Positions 1 to 4,806 of a stretch of 5,804 nt of DNA are shown piece by piece. Each line of letters begins with the position of its first letter. Within the stretch, counting starts at the first letter, position 1. The notes beneath the pieces are model-generated. The model was not told the DNA's origin, searched no databases, and saw nothing but the letters and a program-made list of their open reading frames with translations. The translations under genes and the position numbers were made by a program. Origin of the DNA: an uncultured Arcobacter sp. (GTDB lineage: Bacteria > Campylobacterota > Campylobacteria > Campylobacterales > Arcobacteraceae); the NCBI GenBank assembly GCA_913062735.1, contig CAJXWI010000190.1, positions 1-5,804 of the forward strand, read 5' to 3'.

Positions 1-139
1 TTTGACTTGGGCCATCGTCCCCAACAAGAATTGCAGCTAAGTGTGGAACTTTTTTTCTATTATTTACTCTATCCTCTACATGATTTTTAATTTCATCTAG
101 AACATCATTAGAAATCTTCTTACCATCAATTATTTTCAT
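1..139 (-). CDS. folD: FolD, bifunctional methylenetetrahydrofolate dehydrogenase/cyclohydrolase (5' part only)
   Basis: The first 46 codons run off the left edge of the window. The translation starts MKIIDGKKIS and contains VPHLAAILVGDDGPSQ, the characteristic N-terminal strand and substrate-binding start of FolD. FolD interconverts 5,10-methylene-, methenyl- and 10-formyl-tetrahydrofolate in the cytosol for one-carbon metabolism, using NAD(P). The ATG at 139-137 is the natural family start. No Shine-Dalgarno sequence precedes it, only an A-rich stretch. From memory, the wording KVPHLAA-LVG-DG-S is closer to Bacteroidota FolD than to Campylobacterota FolD, which usually reads LAVILVGxxPAS. 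The gene follows the Brp/Blh-like fragment by 38 bases on the same strand. The catalytic Lys and the C-terminal Rossmann domain lie outside the window. Confidence 0.9.
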   Translation of the reverse strand, partial: MKIIDGKKISNDVLDEIKNHVEDRVNNRKKVPHLAAILVGDDGPSQ

Positions 140-152
140 AGAAATTTTTTTT

Positions 153-160
153 CAAATATA
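153..160 (-). promoter_or_regulatory. Possible Bacteroidota-type -7 element before folD
   Basis: Read on the minus strand this is TATATTTG, an exact fit to the TAnnTTTG -7 consensus of Bacteroidota promoters, 13 bases before the folD ATG. No convincing -33 element is seen, and an 8-base AT-rich match can occur by chance. It is listed because it agrees with the Bacteroidota-like look of folD and the Blh fragment. Confidence 0.25.
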
Positions 161-177
161 CATATTGCACAGACTAT

Positions 178-573
178 TTATTTCATGCTTCTATACATTT
201 TTTCAATTACTATAACATGTGGAAAAGTAATTGCTGCCAGAAAGGTAAAAATAATAGGAAGAAGATCACTATTATCAATTTCAGTGTAGTTATAGAACAA
301 AATTAAAAAGATAATAGCCAGAATAAAATAAGGCATAGAATTTAATAAATACCTCTTTAAACTATTGTTGTCATTACTTCCATAAATATACTTTACCTGG
401 TCCTTTATGGATAGTATACTATGAAAAAAGATAAAATAAACTGAGAAGCATAAAATTAATGTTGAACTTAATGATAAAAATAATTGTCTAAGTTTTTCTT
501 TATTATTAAAGTGATCAAAAAAATACGGTAAGGATTCTTCATCTTGAAAGAACCCAATAAGATTATTTTGCAT
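178..573 (-). CDS. Brp/Blh-family beta-carotene 15,15'-dioxygenase-like protein, C-terminal half only (likely truncated gene)
   Basis: This is a hydrophobic 131-residue product. Its C-terminal two thirds match, from memory of the family, the end of Brp/Blh membrane dioxygenases, which cleave beta-carotene to retinal for rhodopsins. Visible motifs are VYFIFFHSILSIKDQ (residues 45-59, conserved His51) and FLAAITFPHVIVIEKMYR (111-128, conserved His119). Membrane segments lie near 32-50, 80-96 and 104-123. Full-length relatives are roughly 270-300 residues and carry further His motifs (PHGALD-like and HFG-like) in an N-terminal half that is absent here, so the product is unlikely to be active alone. 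I chose the ATG at 573-571, which overlaps the DUF2325 stop by 11 bases. In-frame ATGs at 597 and 609 would only add residues from an overlapping frame. There is no Shine-Dalgarno site. It may be a remnant, a recombination product or an assembly artefact. Confidence 0.6.
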   Translation of the reverse strand: MQNNLIGFFQDEESLPYFFDHFNNKEKLRQLFLSLSSTLILCFSVYFIFFHSILSIKDQVKYIYGSNDNNSLKRYLLNSMPYFILAIIFLILFYNYTEIDNSDLLPIIFTFLAAITFPHVIVIEKMYRSMK

Positions 574-901
574 TTTTATAACGTTCACAATCTGCATAAC
601 AAGTAGCACAATCTTTAAGTTCCATTACTCTTACATATTCATCATATACACATGAAATAGAACGTTTGGCACATATAAAAGGTATCTTGTATTTTTTTGC
701 CTGGGTTTTGTATTTAAGCATGGTATTGTGATTTAAAAAAGAAGTTAACATTACAATACAATCTGTATCAATAGGAATTTTCTTTTTAGGAGCGGAAGAT
801 TTTTTTCTTGCATCCCAATGATTAATGTTTTTTGCACCTAAATCTTCTAACATCGACTGAATATGTGAAATTTTATCTCCACCTATAATTAATATACTCA
901 T
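563..901 (-). CDS. DUF2325 domain protein with Cys-rich C-terminal tail
   Basis: This 112-residue cytosolic protein spans the whole DUF2325 family length. It begins with the Rossmann-like strand MSILIIGGDKI (1-11). It continues with IDTDCIVMLTSFLNHNTM (44-61), whose SFLNHN core is the family signature, and IPFICAKRSISCVYDEY (73-89). The family is common in Campylobacterota and Firmicutes and has no established biochemical role. Six cysteines are present (48, 77, 84, 98, 101, 105), the last three as C-x2-C-x3-C in the tail, which could bind a metal. The ATG at 901-899 has a good GGAG site six bases upstream. A 20-codon ORF with its own ribosome binding site ends 13 bases upstream, so the two probably share a transcript under a Fur-box-like operator. 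A role in iron or redox response is inference from this context. Confidence 0.9.
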   Translation of the reverse strand: MSILIIGGDKISHIQSMLEDLGAKNINHWDARKKSSAPKKKIPIDTDCIVMLTSFLNHNTMLKYKTQAKKYKIPFICAKRSISCVYDEYVRVMELKDCATCYADCERYKNAK

Positions 902-914
902 TTTATCTCCATTA

Positions 915-977
915 TTAACAGGTACAACCCGTAGGTTTCACCAAGTTTTGTTTATTGTCTGTACAAAAATCAATCAT
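915..977 (-). CDS. Candidate 20-residue Cys-containing peptide upstream of DUF2325
   Basis: Reading the minus strand from the ATG at 977-975 gives MIDFCTDNKQNLVKPTGCTC followed by TAA. An AAGGA Shine-Dalgarno site lies eight bases before the ATG. The stop is 13 bases before the DUF2325 ATG, which has its own GGAG. The peptide has Cys at 5, 18 and 20, ending in Cys-Thr-Cys, a plausible metal or thiol site. A Fur-box-like palindrome and a TAAAAT -10 element lie just upstream, so it would be the first ORF of an iron-responsive transcript. I do not recognise the peptide. It could be a regulatory leader peptide, a metal-binding microprotein or a modified-peptide precursor, although no modifying enzyme is nearby. 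It could also be a chance ORF, but the good ribosome binding site, operon spacing and Cys pattern argue against that. Confidence 0.5.
   Translation of the reverse strand: MIDFCTDNKQNLVKPTGCTC
918..943 (-). promoter_or_regulatory. Stem-loop in the leader just upstream of DUF2325
   Basis: On the minus strand GGT, AACC, a TACG loop, GGTT and ACC form two short helices separated by a GA/GT internal loop. The structure sits over the last codons of the 20-codon ORF and ends about 20 bases before the DUF2325 start. Ribosomes reading the small ORF would melt it, so it could couple the two ORFs. The stem is short and the role is inferred. Confidence 0.3.
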
Positions 978-987
978 AATTGATATC

Positions 988-1006
988 CTTAATGATAATC
1001 GTTATT
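988..1006 (-). promoter_or_regulatory. Fur-box-like operator
   Basis: The plus strand reads CTTAATGATAATCGTTATT, which matches the 19-bp Fur consensus GATAATGATAATCATTATC at 15 positions, including ten in a row (AATGATAATC). It lies directly downstream of a -10 hexamer for minus-strand transcription and 11 bases before the ATG of the 20-codon ORF. That is a position where bound Fur would block transcription when iron is plentiful. The match is seen directly. Fur control is an inference. Confidence 0.7.
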
Positions 1007-1008
1007 AA

Positions 1009-1014
1009 ATTTTA
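1009..1014 (-). promoter_or_regulatory. Putative -10 element for the peptide/DUF2325 unit
   Basis: The minus strand reads TAAAAT, a five-of-six match to TATAAT, immediately upstream of the Fur-box-like site. No convincing -35 is visible, which is usual for Campylobacterota promoters. Transcription would start at about 1002, inside the operator. Confidence 0.4.
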
Positions 1015-1045
1015 GTGTAAGTTTTCTTAAAGTACTATTAATAGT

Positions 1046-1063
1046 GAGAACTGTTATCATATT
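1046..1063 (-). promoter_or_regulatory. Possible second, weaker Fur-like site
   Basis: The minus strand here contains ATGATAAC followed by a degenerate right half, matching about 12 of 18 positions of the Fur consensus. It lies about 40 bp upstream of the better site. In AT-rich DNA this score alone is weak. Confidence 0.25.
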
Positions 1064-1133
1064 TATGTAAGTATGTAAAAAATTGTAAAGAAATAGAGTG
1101 TAAATGAGTAGTGAAAGGAGTATTTTTCTTTGC

Positions 1134-1157
1134 CGCTTAGTTAAATAAAACTAAGCG
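1134..1157 (-). terminator. Inverted repeat downstream of the acidic 76-residue gene (possible weak terminator)
   Basis: CGCTTAGTT and AACTAAGCG form a perfect 9-bp stem around a six-base AAATAA loop. It starts 15 bases after the stop of the gene ending at 1173. No T-run follows on either strand, so it is not a classical intrinsic terminator. It could be a transcript-end stabiliser or a protein site. Confidence 0.4.
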
Positions 1158-1172
1158 CACGAATATTTTGTA

Positions 1173-1403
1173 TTATCTTTTTGCTGTTTTGTACAAATTA
1201 ACATACCAATCATCGCTGGTATCTTCTGAGGTTAATTGAAATAATGAAATTTCAATTGTATCATTATGATATTCAACAGATTCAATTTTTTCAAGAGGAA
1301 TCTCCAAAGCCATTTCACAGTATTCAAGCAATACTTCTTCATAAATGAACTCTTCTTGATGGTATCCTTGTTCAAAATTTGTAATTAAAAAATATGTTTC
1401 CAT
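1173..1403 (-). CDS. Hypothetical small acidic protein (76 residues)
   Basis: I do not recognise this protein. It begins METYFLITNFEQGYHQEEF and is strongly acidic: 18 Asp/Glu against four Lys/Arg, the basic residues clustered in the last third. There is one Cys (29), no signal peptide and no membrane segment, so it is probably a small soluble cytosolic protein. The alternation of strands (ETYFLITNF, IESVEYHNDTIEISLFQL) and an acidic helix (EEFIYEEVLLEYCEMALEI) suggests a compact alpha/beta fold. The ATG at 1403-1401 follows a good GGAG site five bases upstream, and a GATAAT -10-like hexamer lies further up. It stands 113 bases after the membrane-protein gene, likely as its own unit. A DNA-mimic or adaptor role would fit the charge but is not shown. 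Confidence 0.75.
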   Translation of the reverse strand: METYFLITNFEQGYHQEEFIYEEVLLEYCEMALEIPLEKIESVEYHNDTIEISLFQLTSEDTSDDWYVNLYKTAKR

Positions 1404-1430
1404 TGTCTCTCCAAATTGTATTGCGGAATT

Positions 1431-1436
1431 ATTATC
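1431..1436 (-). promoter_or_regulatory. Putative -10 element for the acidic 76-residue gene
   Basis: The minus strand reads GATAAT, five of six to the sigma-70 -10 consensus, in a T/A-rich run that would start transcription about 20 bases before the ATG. No clear -35 is seen. Confidence 0.35.
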
Positions 1437-1516
1437 AAATAAAGCTTAAGAAAGTTTTAAATTGACAGTAAAGTGTGTGAAAATTACAGAAATAACTGTT
1501 TTTTATAGTAATTAAC

Positions 1517-1810
1517 TTATTTCTTTTTTCTAGAAGGCAAATATTTGAAGAAAAAGTAAATAATTCCTGTCATTAGTATTGCAAATAATAATGCTTCAAA
1601 ACTAAATTCAACTTCTTTAGTTCTATCTGTTTGTATCTCTTTTGATGCAAATAAAAGCATAATTGAAACAAACATAAATGTGGCAGTCATTATTGCAATA
1701 ATGTGTGCGAATAACATATGAAATTTTGTTATATAAAAATCCTTAACCATTTTCCATGTAAAAAAACTGCTTAATAAAGTAACTACAAGAACTATCGCTC
1801 TATCATCCAT
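1517..1810 (-). CDS. Hypothetical inner-membrane protein with three membrane segments (97 residues)
   Basis: I do not recognise a family. The sequence predicts membrane segments at about 5-19, 32-55 and 70-90. A short basic linker (KMVKDFYITKFH) lies between the first two and a charged one (SKEIQTDRTKEVEF) between the last two. The C-terminus is very basic (KYLPSRKKK), so by the positive-inside rule it lies in the cytoplasm. The first linker is then also cytoplasmic-leaning, and the overall topology is uncertain. The ATG at 1810-1808 follows an AAAAGGA site six bases upstream, which fixes the start. The gene stands alone: 481 bases separate it from the HD-GYP gene upstream on the same strand, and 113 from the acidic gene downstream. 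No catalytic motif is visible. Confidence 0.78.
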   Translation of the reverse strand: MDDRAIVLVVTLLSSFFTWKMVKDFYITKFHMLFAHIIAIMTATFMFVSIMLLFASKEIQTDRTKEVEFSFEALLFAILMTGIIYFFFKYLPSRKKK

Positions 1811-1954
1811 TATGAATCCTTTTGAGGCAAAGCCCTGTGTATATATTTGGGATATTGTATTTTGTTATTACTTAAAGCTTCGTTATTCTTTGGAGCTATT
1901 TCTCTAATTTTTTAAGGAGATTATGTGCTACTTAGTATTCTTAATAATTTAATC

Positions 1955-1960
1955 TATACT
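1955..1960 (+). promoter_or_regulatory. Possible -10 element for the 26-codon plus-strand ORF
   Basis: TATACT matches the -10 consensus at five of six positions and lies 58 bases before the ATG at 2018. No clear -35 is visible. In DNA this AT-rich, a single hexamer is weak evidence. Confidence 0.25.
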
Positions 1961-2017
1961 TGTGAACAGATTTTATAGAGAAACTTTTCTTTTTTAATTT
2001 GTAAAAGGATATTGGTT

Positions 2018-2098
2018 ATGATTAATGAATGCAAAGACAGTATAGTTATTTTTTTACTTAAGACTATCCTAAGTACTTGGGGAATAATAGTTAGTTAA
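2018..2098 (+). CDS. Possible 26-residue hydrophobic small protein
   Basis: The ORF begins MINECKDSIVIFLLKTILS and ends STWGIIVS before TAA. A short polar head (residues 1-7) is followed by an 18-19-residue hydrophobic stretch interrupted by one Lys. That would suit a single membrane-spanning microprotein, such as a small regulatory subunit or a type I toxin-like peptide. An AAAAGGA Shine-Dalgarno site (2003-2009) lies eight bases before the ATG, and a TATACT hexamer lies further upstream. It is alone on the plus strand in a 481-base gap between minus-strand genes. No antisense RNA or partner gene is evident. Chance ORFs of this size are common in AT-rich DNA, so the call rests mainly on the ribosome binding site and hydrophobicity. 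Confidence 0.3.
   Translation: MINECKDSIVIFLLKTILSTWGIIVS
2063..2091. repeat. Interrupted stem-loop inside the 26-codon ORF
   Basis: ACTAT (2063-2067) pairs with ATAGT (2087-2091). Inside it CCTAA pairs with TTGGG (one G-T) around a GTAC loop, leaving a five-base bulge on the right arm. The structure could lie in RNA from either strand. Its presence offers a non-coding explanation for this stretch. Confidence 0.3.
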
Positions 2099-2235
2099 AT
2101 TACTTCTACGAATTTTTAATTTGTATGTATCTTCTTACTTTTGTTTTTAATTAAAAAAGATTTAATAAATAAAGCTCATAAACTTGATTTAAGCATGATA
2201 CAAACATCAATCTTTCAAAGTCAATGCTTCTTAAT

Positions 2236-2280
2236 ATAAATTCCTATTTTCTCTTCACAAGGGAGAGAAGAAGAATTTAT
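2236..2280 (-). terminator. Nested inverted repeat just after the HD-GYP stop (possible terminator)
   Basis: ATAAATTC and GAATTTAT form a perfect 8-bp outer stem. Within it TTCTCT and AGAGAA form a 6-bp inner stem with a nine-base loop. The structure begins 11 bases after the stop of the HD-GYP gene, where a transcript end is expected. No T-run follows on the minus strand, so it would be atypical as an intrinsic terminator and may instead protect the 3' end of the mRNA. Confidence 0.4.
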
Positions 2281-2291
2281 TTTCAAATTAT

Positions 2292-4577
2292 TTAATCTAC
2301 ATATAAATCTCTGATTTTAAAAAATATTTCTTTATTCTTTAAAAATAAATCAACTAAAACTGGGTCAAAATGTTTTGCTTTTCCTTCTTCCAATAAAGCA
2401 AATATTTTATCATCACTCCAAGCTTTTTTATAGACCCTATGGCTACCTAAAGCATCAAATACATCAGCAATAGCCGTAATTCTTGCATAAATATGTATAT
2501 GGTCTCTTTTTAGACCTTGAGGATAACCACTTCCATCCCATTTCTCATGATGCTCATGTGCAACAATAGCAGCAGCTTGTAGAACTTTTCTTTTTGAACC
2601 TTTTAATATATTAAAGCCTATTTGTGCATGATCTTTCATTATTTCAAATTCCAAAGAAGTAAGTTTTCCTGGTTTTTTTAATATCTTGTCTGGAATTCCT
2701 ACTTTCCCTATATCATGCATTGGGGAGGCTGATAATAATATTTCAGCTTCTTTTTTGTCTAAGCCATATAATAAGGCTAGGTTTTTTGAATATTCTGCAA
2801 CTCTTTTTACATGGTTTCCTGTTTCTTCACTTCTACTTTCTCCTACTTCTCCCATCTTATAAATTATTTCTTTTTGCGTATCTTCAATTTCATTGTGCAG
2901 ATTAAAAAGTTCAGTGATATCATGCCTTATACCCATATATTTTATTACTTCTTTCTTTTCGTTTTTGATAGCTACATAAGTTACATTAGTCCAATATGCT
3001 TTATTGTCTTTTGTATAGTTTTTTACTGTACCCTTCCAAGTTCCTCCTGATTTTAATGCTTTGTGTACCTCTTTGAATACTTCTTTATTCTCTTGGGCAC
3101 CTTTTATCATGTTAAAACTGTTTCCTATAAGTTCTTCTTTCCTGTAACCCGTAAGTTGACAATATGCTTTGTTTACATAAAGAAATTCATATTTTAAATT
3201 GAACACCGAGATAATGTTGGCTTCATCAAGTGCATTTCTATATTCTTTTGCTATATTCATAGTATCACCATGATTTTTTGATTCATCATGAAGAAGTATT
3301 TTAAAATACTCTTTCATATTCTCATGCTCCGTAATATCTGTTCTGATACTAATATATTCAATGACTTCATTCTTTTCATTAAGTATGGGTTTAATAATAG
3401 TTTTTACCCAATACGAAGAACCATTTTTTGTTAAGTTTTTAATATTACCTCTCCAGGTATTTTTGTGTTTCTTAATAGTTTCCCATATGTCTTTAAAAAC
3501 CTGTTTTTTTGTATCGGGATGTTTAATAATATTTTGATTCTTCCCAATAAGTTCTTTTCTGCTATATCCAGATAACTTACAAAACTCATCATTAACATAT
3601 GTGATTATCCCGTCCGGAGTTGTTTTAGAAACAATTGTACATTCATCTACAGCATCTTTATATTGATTTCTTAATTTGCGTAAGGGGCCTAAGATACTTT
3701 TTATAACGAAAAACAAAGAAAAAAATATGAAAAAAGAAATGATAAAAAAGAATAAATAGGTCATATCTTTAATTTTATGTATTTCATTATGAACTACACT
3801 TATTAGGGTATTTCTTATATGTTCACTTTGTTTATCTATTTCTTGTAAATAGACTTTAATTTCTTTTAACAAAGCAAATTTTTCATTTACACCAATAACT
3901 TTTTGGTACATAACAAGTTTCGAAAACTGACTTTTATATGAGATTAGAGCATTTTTGTATTTTAAATGTTTTAAGTTTGGACTACTTAACAAAGCATCAA
4001 TCTTTTTATTAAATTCTTTTTCATAGAACATATTTTTATGGAAAATAAAGTCTTTTTCATCTTTTCTTAATGCGTATACATCCGCGAGTAAACTATGATC
4101 TGTTACGTGCATACCATGGGTTAATAAGATATCAACTGTGAGTTTTATTTCTTTATGTAAAGCATCTTCTTCGTTTAATCCTATTATTCTTTCCATTTGA
4201 ACAACATCATAAAAAGTTTTTTGATATTTTTTAATTAAAATAGTATAAGCAGTAATATCAGTAGAGTCAAGTTCATGCCTGTCTAAAGCTTCTTTTAATT
4301 TTTTTAATTTAACACTTAAGGTATTGGCTTCTTTAGAAAATAATACGGAATATTTTAACTCTTTTTTGTACATAAAGTCTTTTTGAATAACAATGAGGGA
4401 ATAAACCTTTGAATTAATTCTTTCAACTTTTTCTAACATTTTATGCAACACACTTGTTTTATTAGCAGACGAAATTATTAGAAAAAACAACCAGAAAAAC
4501 CCAATGATTATAATTAAAGTACTTAAGATTAATTTACTTTTAATTGAAAAATAATGATTTAAATTTGATATTTTCAT
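2292..4577 (-). CDS. Membrane-bound sensor PAS-PAS-HD-GYP cyclic-di-GMP phosphodiesterase
   Basis: This 761-residue protein has two membrane segments (about 15-37 and 272-294) enclosing a periplasmic all-helical sensor. The sensor carries a repeated unit (about 116-148 and 213-244) and an RKDEKDF motif (171-177), resembling bimodular HBM-type ligand-binding domains. Two PAS domains follow (about 305-418 and 445-557). Each has GY-x3-ELIG and TW-G-KN-TK-YW motifs, so they look like duplicates. The first PAS also has HPD (353-355), as in Aer-type flavin-binding PAS. The HD-GYP domain (565-761) is intact: His589, HDIGK (621-625), His650, HEHHEKWDGSGYP (674-686) and DVFDAL (705-710). HD-GYP enzymes hydrolyse cyclic-di-GMP, lowering its level and favouring motility over biofilm. 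The start ATG at 4577-4575 follows a GAGA site seven bases upstream. A 24-bp palindrome lies 30 bases upstream and may be its operator. Stimulus and ligand are unknown. Confidence 0.95.
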   Translation of the reverse strand: MKISNLNHYFSIKSKLILSTLIIIIGFFWLFFLIISSANKTSVLHKMLEKVERINSKVYSLIVIQKDFMYKKELKYSVLFSKEANTLSVKLKKLKEALDRHELDSTDITAYTILIKKYQKTFYDVVQMERIIGLNEEDALHKEIKLTVDILLTHGMHVTDHSLLADVYALRKDEKDFIFHKNMFYEKEFNKKIDALLSSPNLKHLKYKNALISYKSQFSKLVMYQKVIGVNEKFALLKEIKVYLQEIDKQSEHIRNTLISVVHNEIHKIKDMTYLFFFIISFFIFFSLFFVIKSILGPLRKLRNQYKDAVDECTIVSKTTPDGIITYVNDEFCKLSGYSRKELIGKNQNIIKHPDTKKQVFKDIWETIKKHKNTWRGNIKNLTKNGSSYWVKTIIKPILNEKNEVIEYISIRTDITEHENMKEYFKILLHDESKNHGDTMNIAKEYRNALDEANIISVFNLKYEFLYVNKAYCQLTGYRKEELIGNSFNMIKGAQENKEVFKEVHKALKSGGTWKGTVKNYTKDNKAYWTNVTYVAIKNEKKEVIKYMGIRHDITELFNLHNEIEDTQKEIIYKMGEVGESRSEETGNHVKRVAEYSKNLALLYGLDKKEAEILLSASPMHDIGKVGIPDKILKKPGKLTSLEFEIMKDHAQIGFNILKGSKRKVLQAAAIVAHEHHEKWDGSGYPQGLKRDHIHIYARITAIADVFDALGSHRVYKKAWSDDKIFALLEEGKAKHFDPVLVDLFLKNKEIFFKIRDLYVD

Positions 4578-4606
4578 AGTAGAATCTCTTTCCTAAGAAC
4601 CCAAAC

Positions 4607-4630
4607 ATATTATCCTAGGTAGGATAATAT
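4607..4630. promoter_or_regulatory. 24-bp perfect palindrome upstream of the HD-GYP gene
   Basis: Arms ATATTATCCTA and TAGGATAATAT are exact reverse complements with a two-base GG spacer. On the minus strand the right half contains GATAAT, a possible -10 hexamer about 25 bases before the probable leader start. A dimeric regulator bound here would therefore compete with RNA polymerase for the HD-GYP promoter. The dyad is seen directly. Operator function is inferred. Confidence 0.55.
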
Positions 4631-4680
4631 AGCTCTTGTAATACGTTTTATTGTTTATCTTATTAATTAAGTATAGAACT

Positions 4681-4710
4681 AAGTATCTTTAATTATAATT
4701 AAAGATACTT
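4681..4710. promoter_or_regulatory. 30-bp perfect palindrome in the divergent intergenic region
   Basis: AAGTATCTTTAATTA is followed directly by its exact reverse complement, giving 15-bp arms with no spacer. A TAAGTAT heptamer overlapping its left edge (4680-4686) recurs at 4668-4674. There is no T-run after it on either strand, so it is more like an operator or a replication/recombination dyad than a terminator. It lies about midway between the HD-GYP gene and the zinc-ribbon gene and could serve either. Confidence 0.5.
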
Positions 4711-4721
4711 TAAGTGTTAAA

Positions 4722-4733
4722 CTACTTAAGTAG
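4722..4733. promoter_or_regulatory. 12-bp perfect palindrome
   Basis: CTACTTAAGTAG is self-complementary and lies 11 bases beyond the 30-bp palindrome and about 40 bases upstream of the plus-strand promoter. That is a position typical of activator or repressor sites. A 12-bp palindrome alone is not rare in AT-rich DNA, but its clustering with two longer ones is suggestive. Confidence 0.35.
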
Positions 4734-4772
4734 GTGTTTATTAAAGGAAACTTTTTATTACACGAAGTCTTT

Positions 4773-4781
4773 TGTTATAAT
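4773..4781 (+). promoter_or_regulatory. Extended -10 promoter of the CPXCG gene
   Basis: TGTTATAAT combines a perfect TATAAT hexamer (4776-4781) with the TGn extension. Transcription would begin near 4788, about 20 bases before the GTG start. A weak TTTTAT lies at the -35 distance. Confidence 0.7.
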
Positions 4782-4796
4782 GCATAATGAATAAAT

Positions 4797-4801
4797 AGGA
4801 G
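4797..4801 (+). promoter_or_regulatory. Ribosome binding site that selects the GTG start
   Basis: AGGAG lies five bases before GTG at 4807 and 14 before the in-frame ATG at 4816. The spacing favours the GTG, adding MYE to the N-terminus. Confidence 0.7.
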
Positions 4802-4806
4802 TTATC

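Larger units (their letters stand above)
1811..2291. other. 481-base region without a recognised gene
   Basis: This AT-rich stretch separates the HD-GYP gene from the three-segment membrane protein. What can be seen is the membrane-protein leader with its AAAAGGA site at the left end, a possible 26-codon hydrophobic ORF on the plus strand (2018-2098), and a nested inverted repeat (2236-2280) just past the HD-GYP stop. Other ATGs on both strands open frames of fewer than 20 codons. I see no tRNA, rRNA or CRISPR pattern. Confidence 0.6.

Noticed and set aside
574..609. Longer start for the Blh-like fragment (ATG at 609 or 597)
   Set aside because: The extra residues are the shadow of the DUF2325 C-terminal codons and have no Shine-Dalgarno site. 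The ATG at 573 keeps a short coupling overlap.
973..978. TATGAT as a -10 element for DUF2325
   Set aside because: It overlaps the ATG of the 20-codon ORF. The TAAAAT at 1009-1014 places transcription start upstream of that ORF's ribosome site and suits the Fur-like operator better.
1104..1148. 14-codon plus-strand frame beginning MSSERSIFLCRLVK
   Set aside because: It lacks a good ribosome site and overlaps the inverted repeat at 1134-1157. The nearby AAAGGAG at 1114-1120 has no start codon at suitable spacing.
1485..1506. Small hairpin ACAG-CTGT with a T-run on the plus strand
   Set aside because: The stem is only four base pairs and there is no plus-strand gene upstream for it to terminate.
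1923..1949. Very short plus-strand frame after AAGGAG
   Set aside because: It has only eight codons and the Shine-Dalgarno is three bases from the ATG, too close for efficient use.
2191..2229. AAGCAT and ATGCTT inverted repeat
   Set aside because: Six-base arms 27 bases apart are expected by chance in a sequence of this composition.
2720..3050. Plus-strand open frames of 61 and 79 codons inside the HD-GYP gene
   Set aside because: They lie antisense to well-conserved PAS and HD-GYP sequence, are composed of Phe/Leu/Ile-rich shadow translation, and have no ribosome binding site worth noting.
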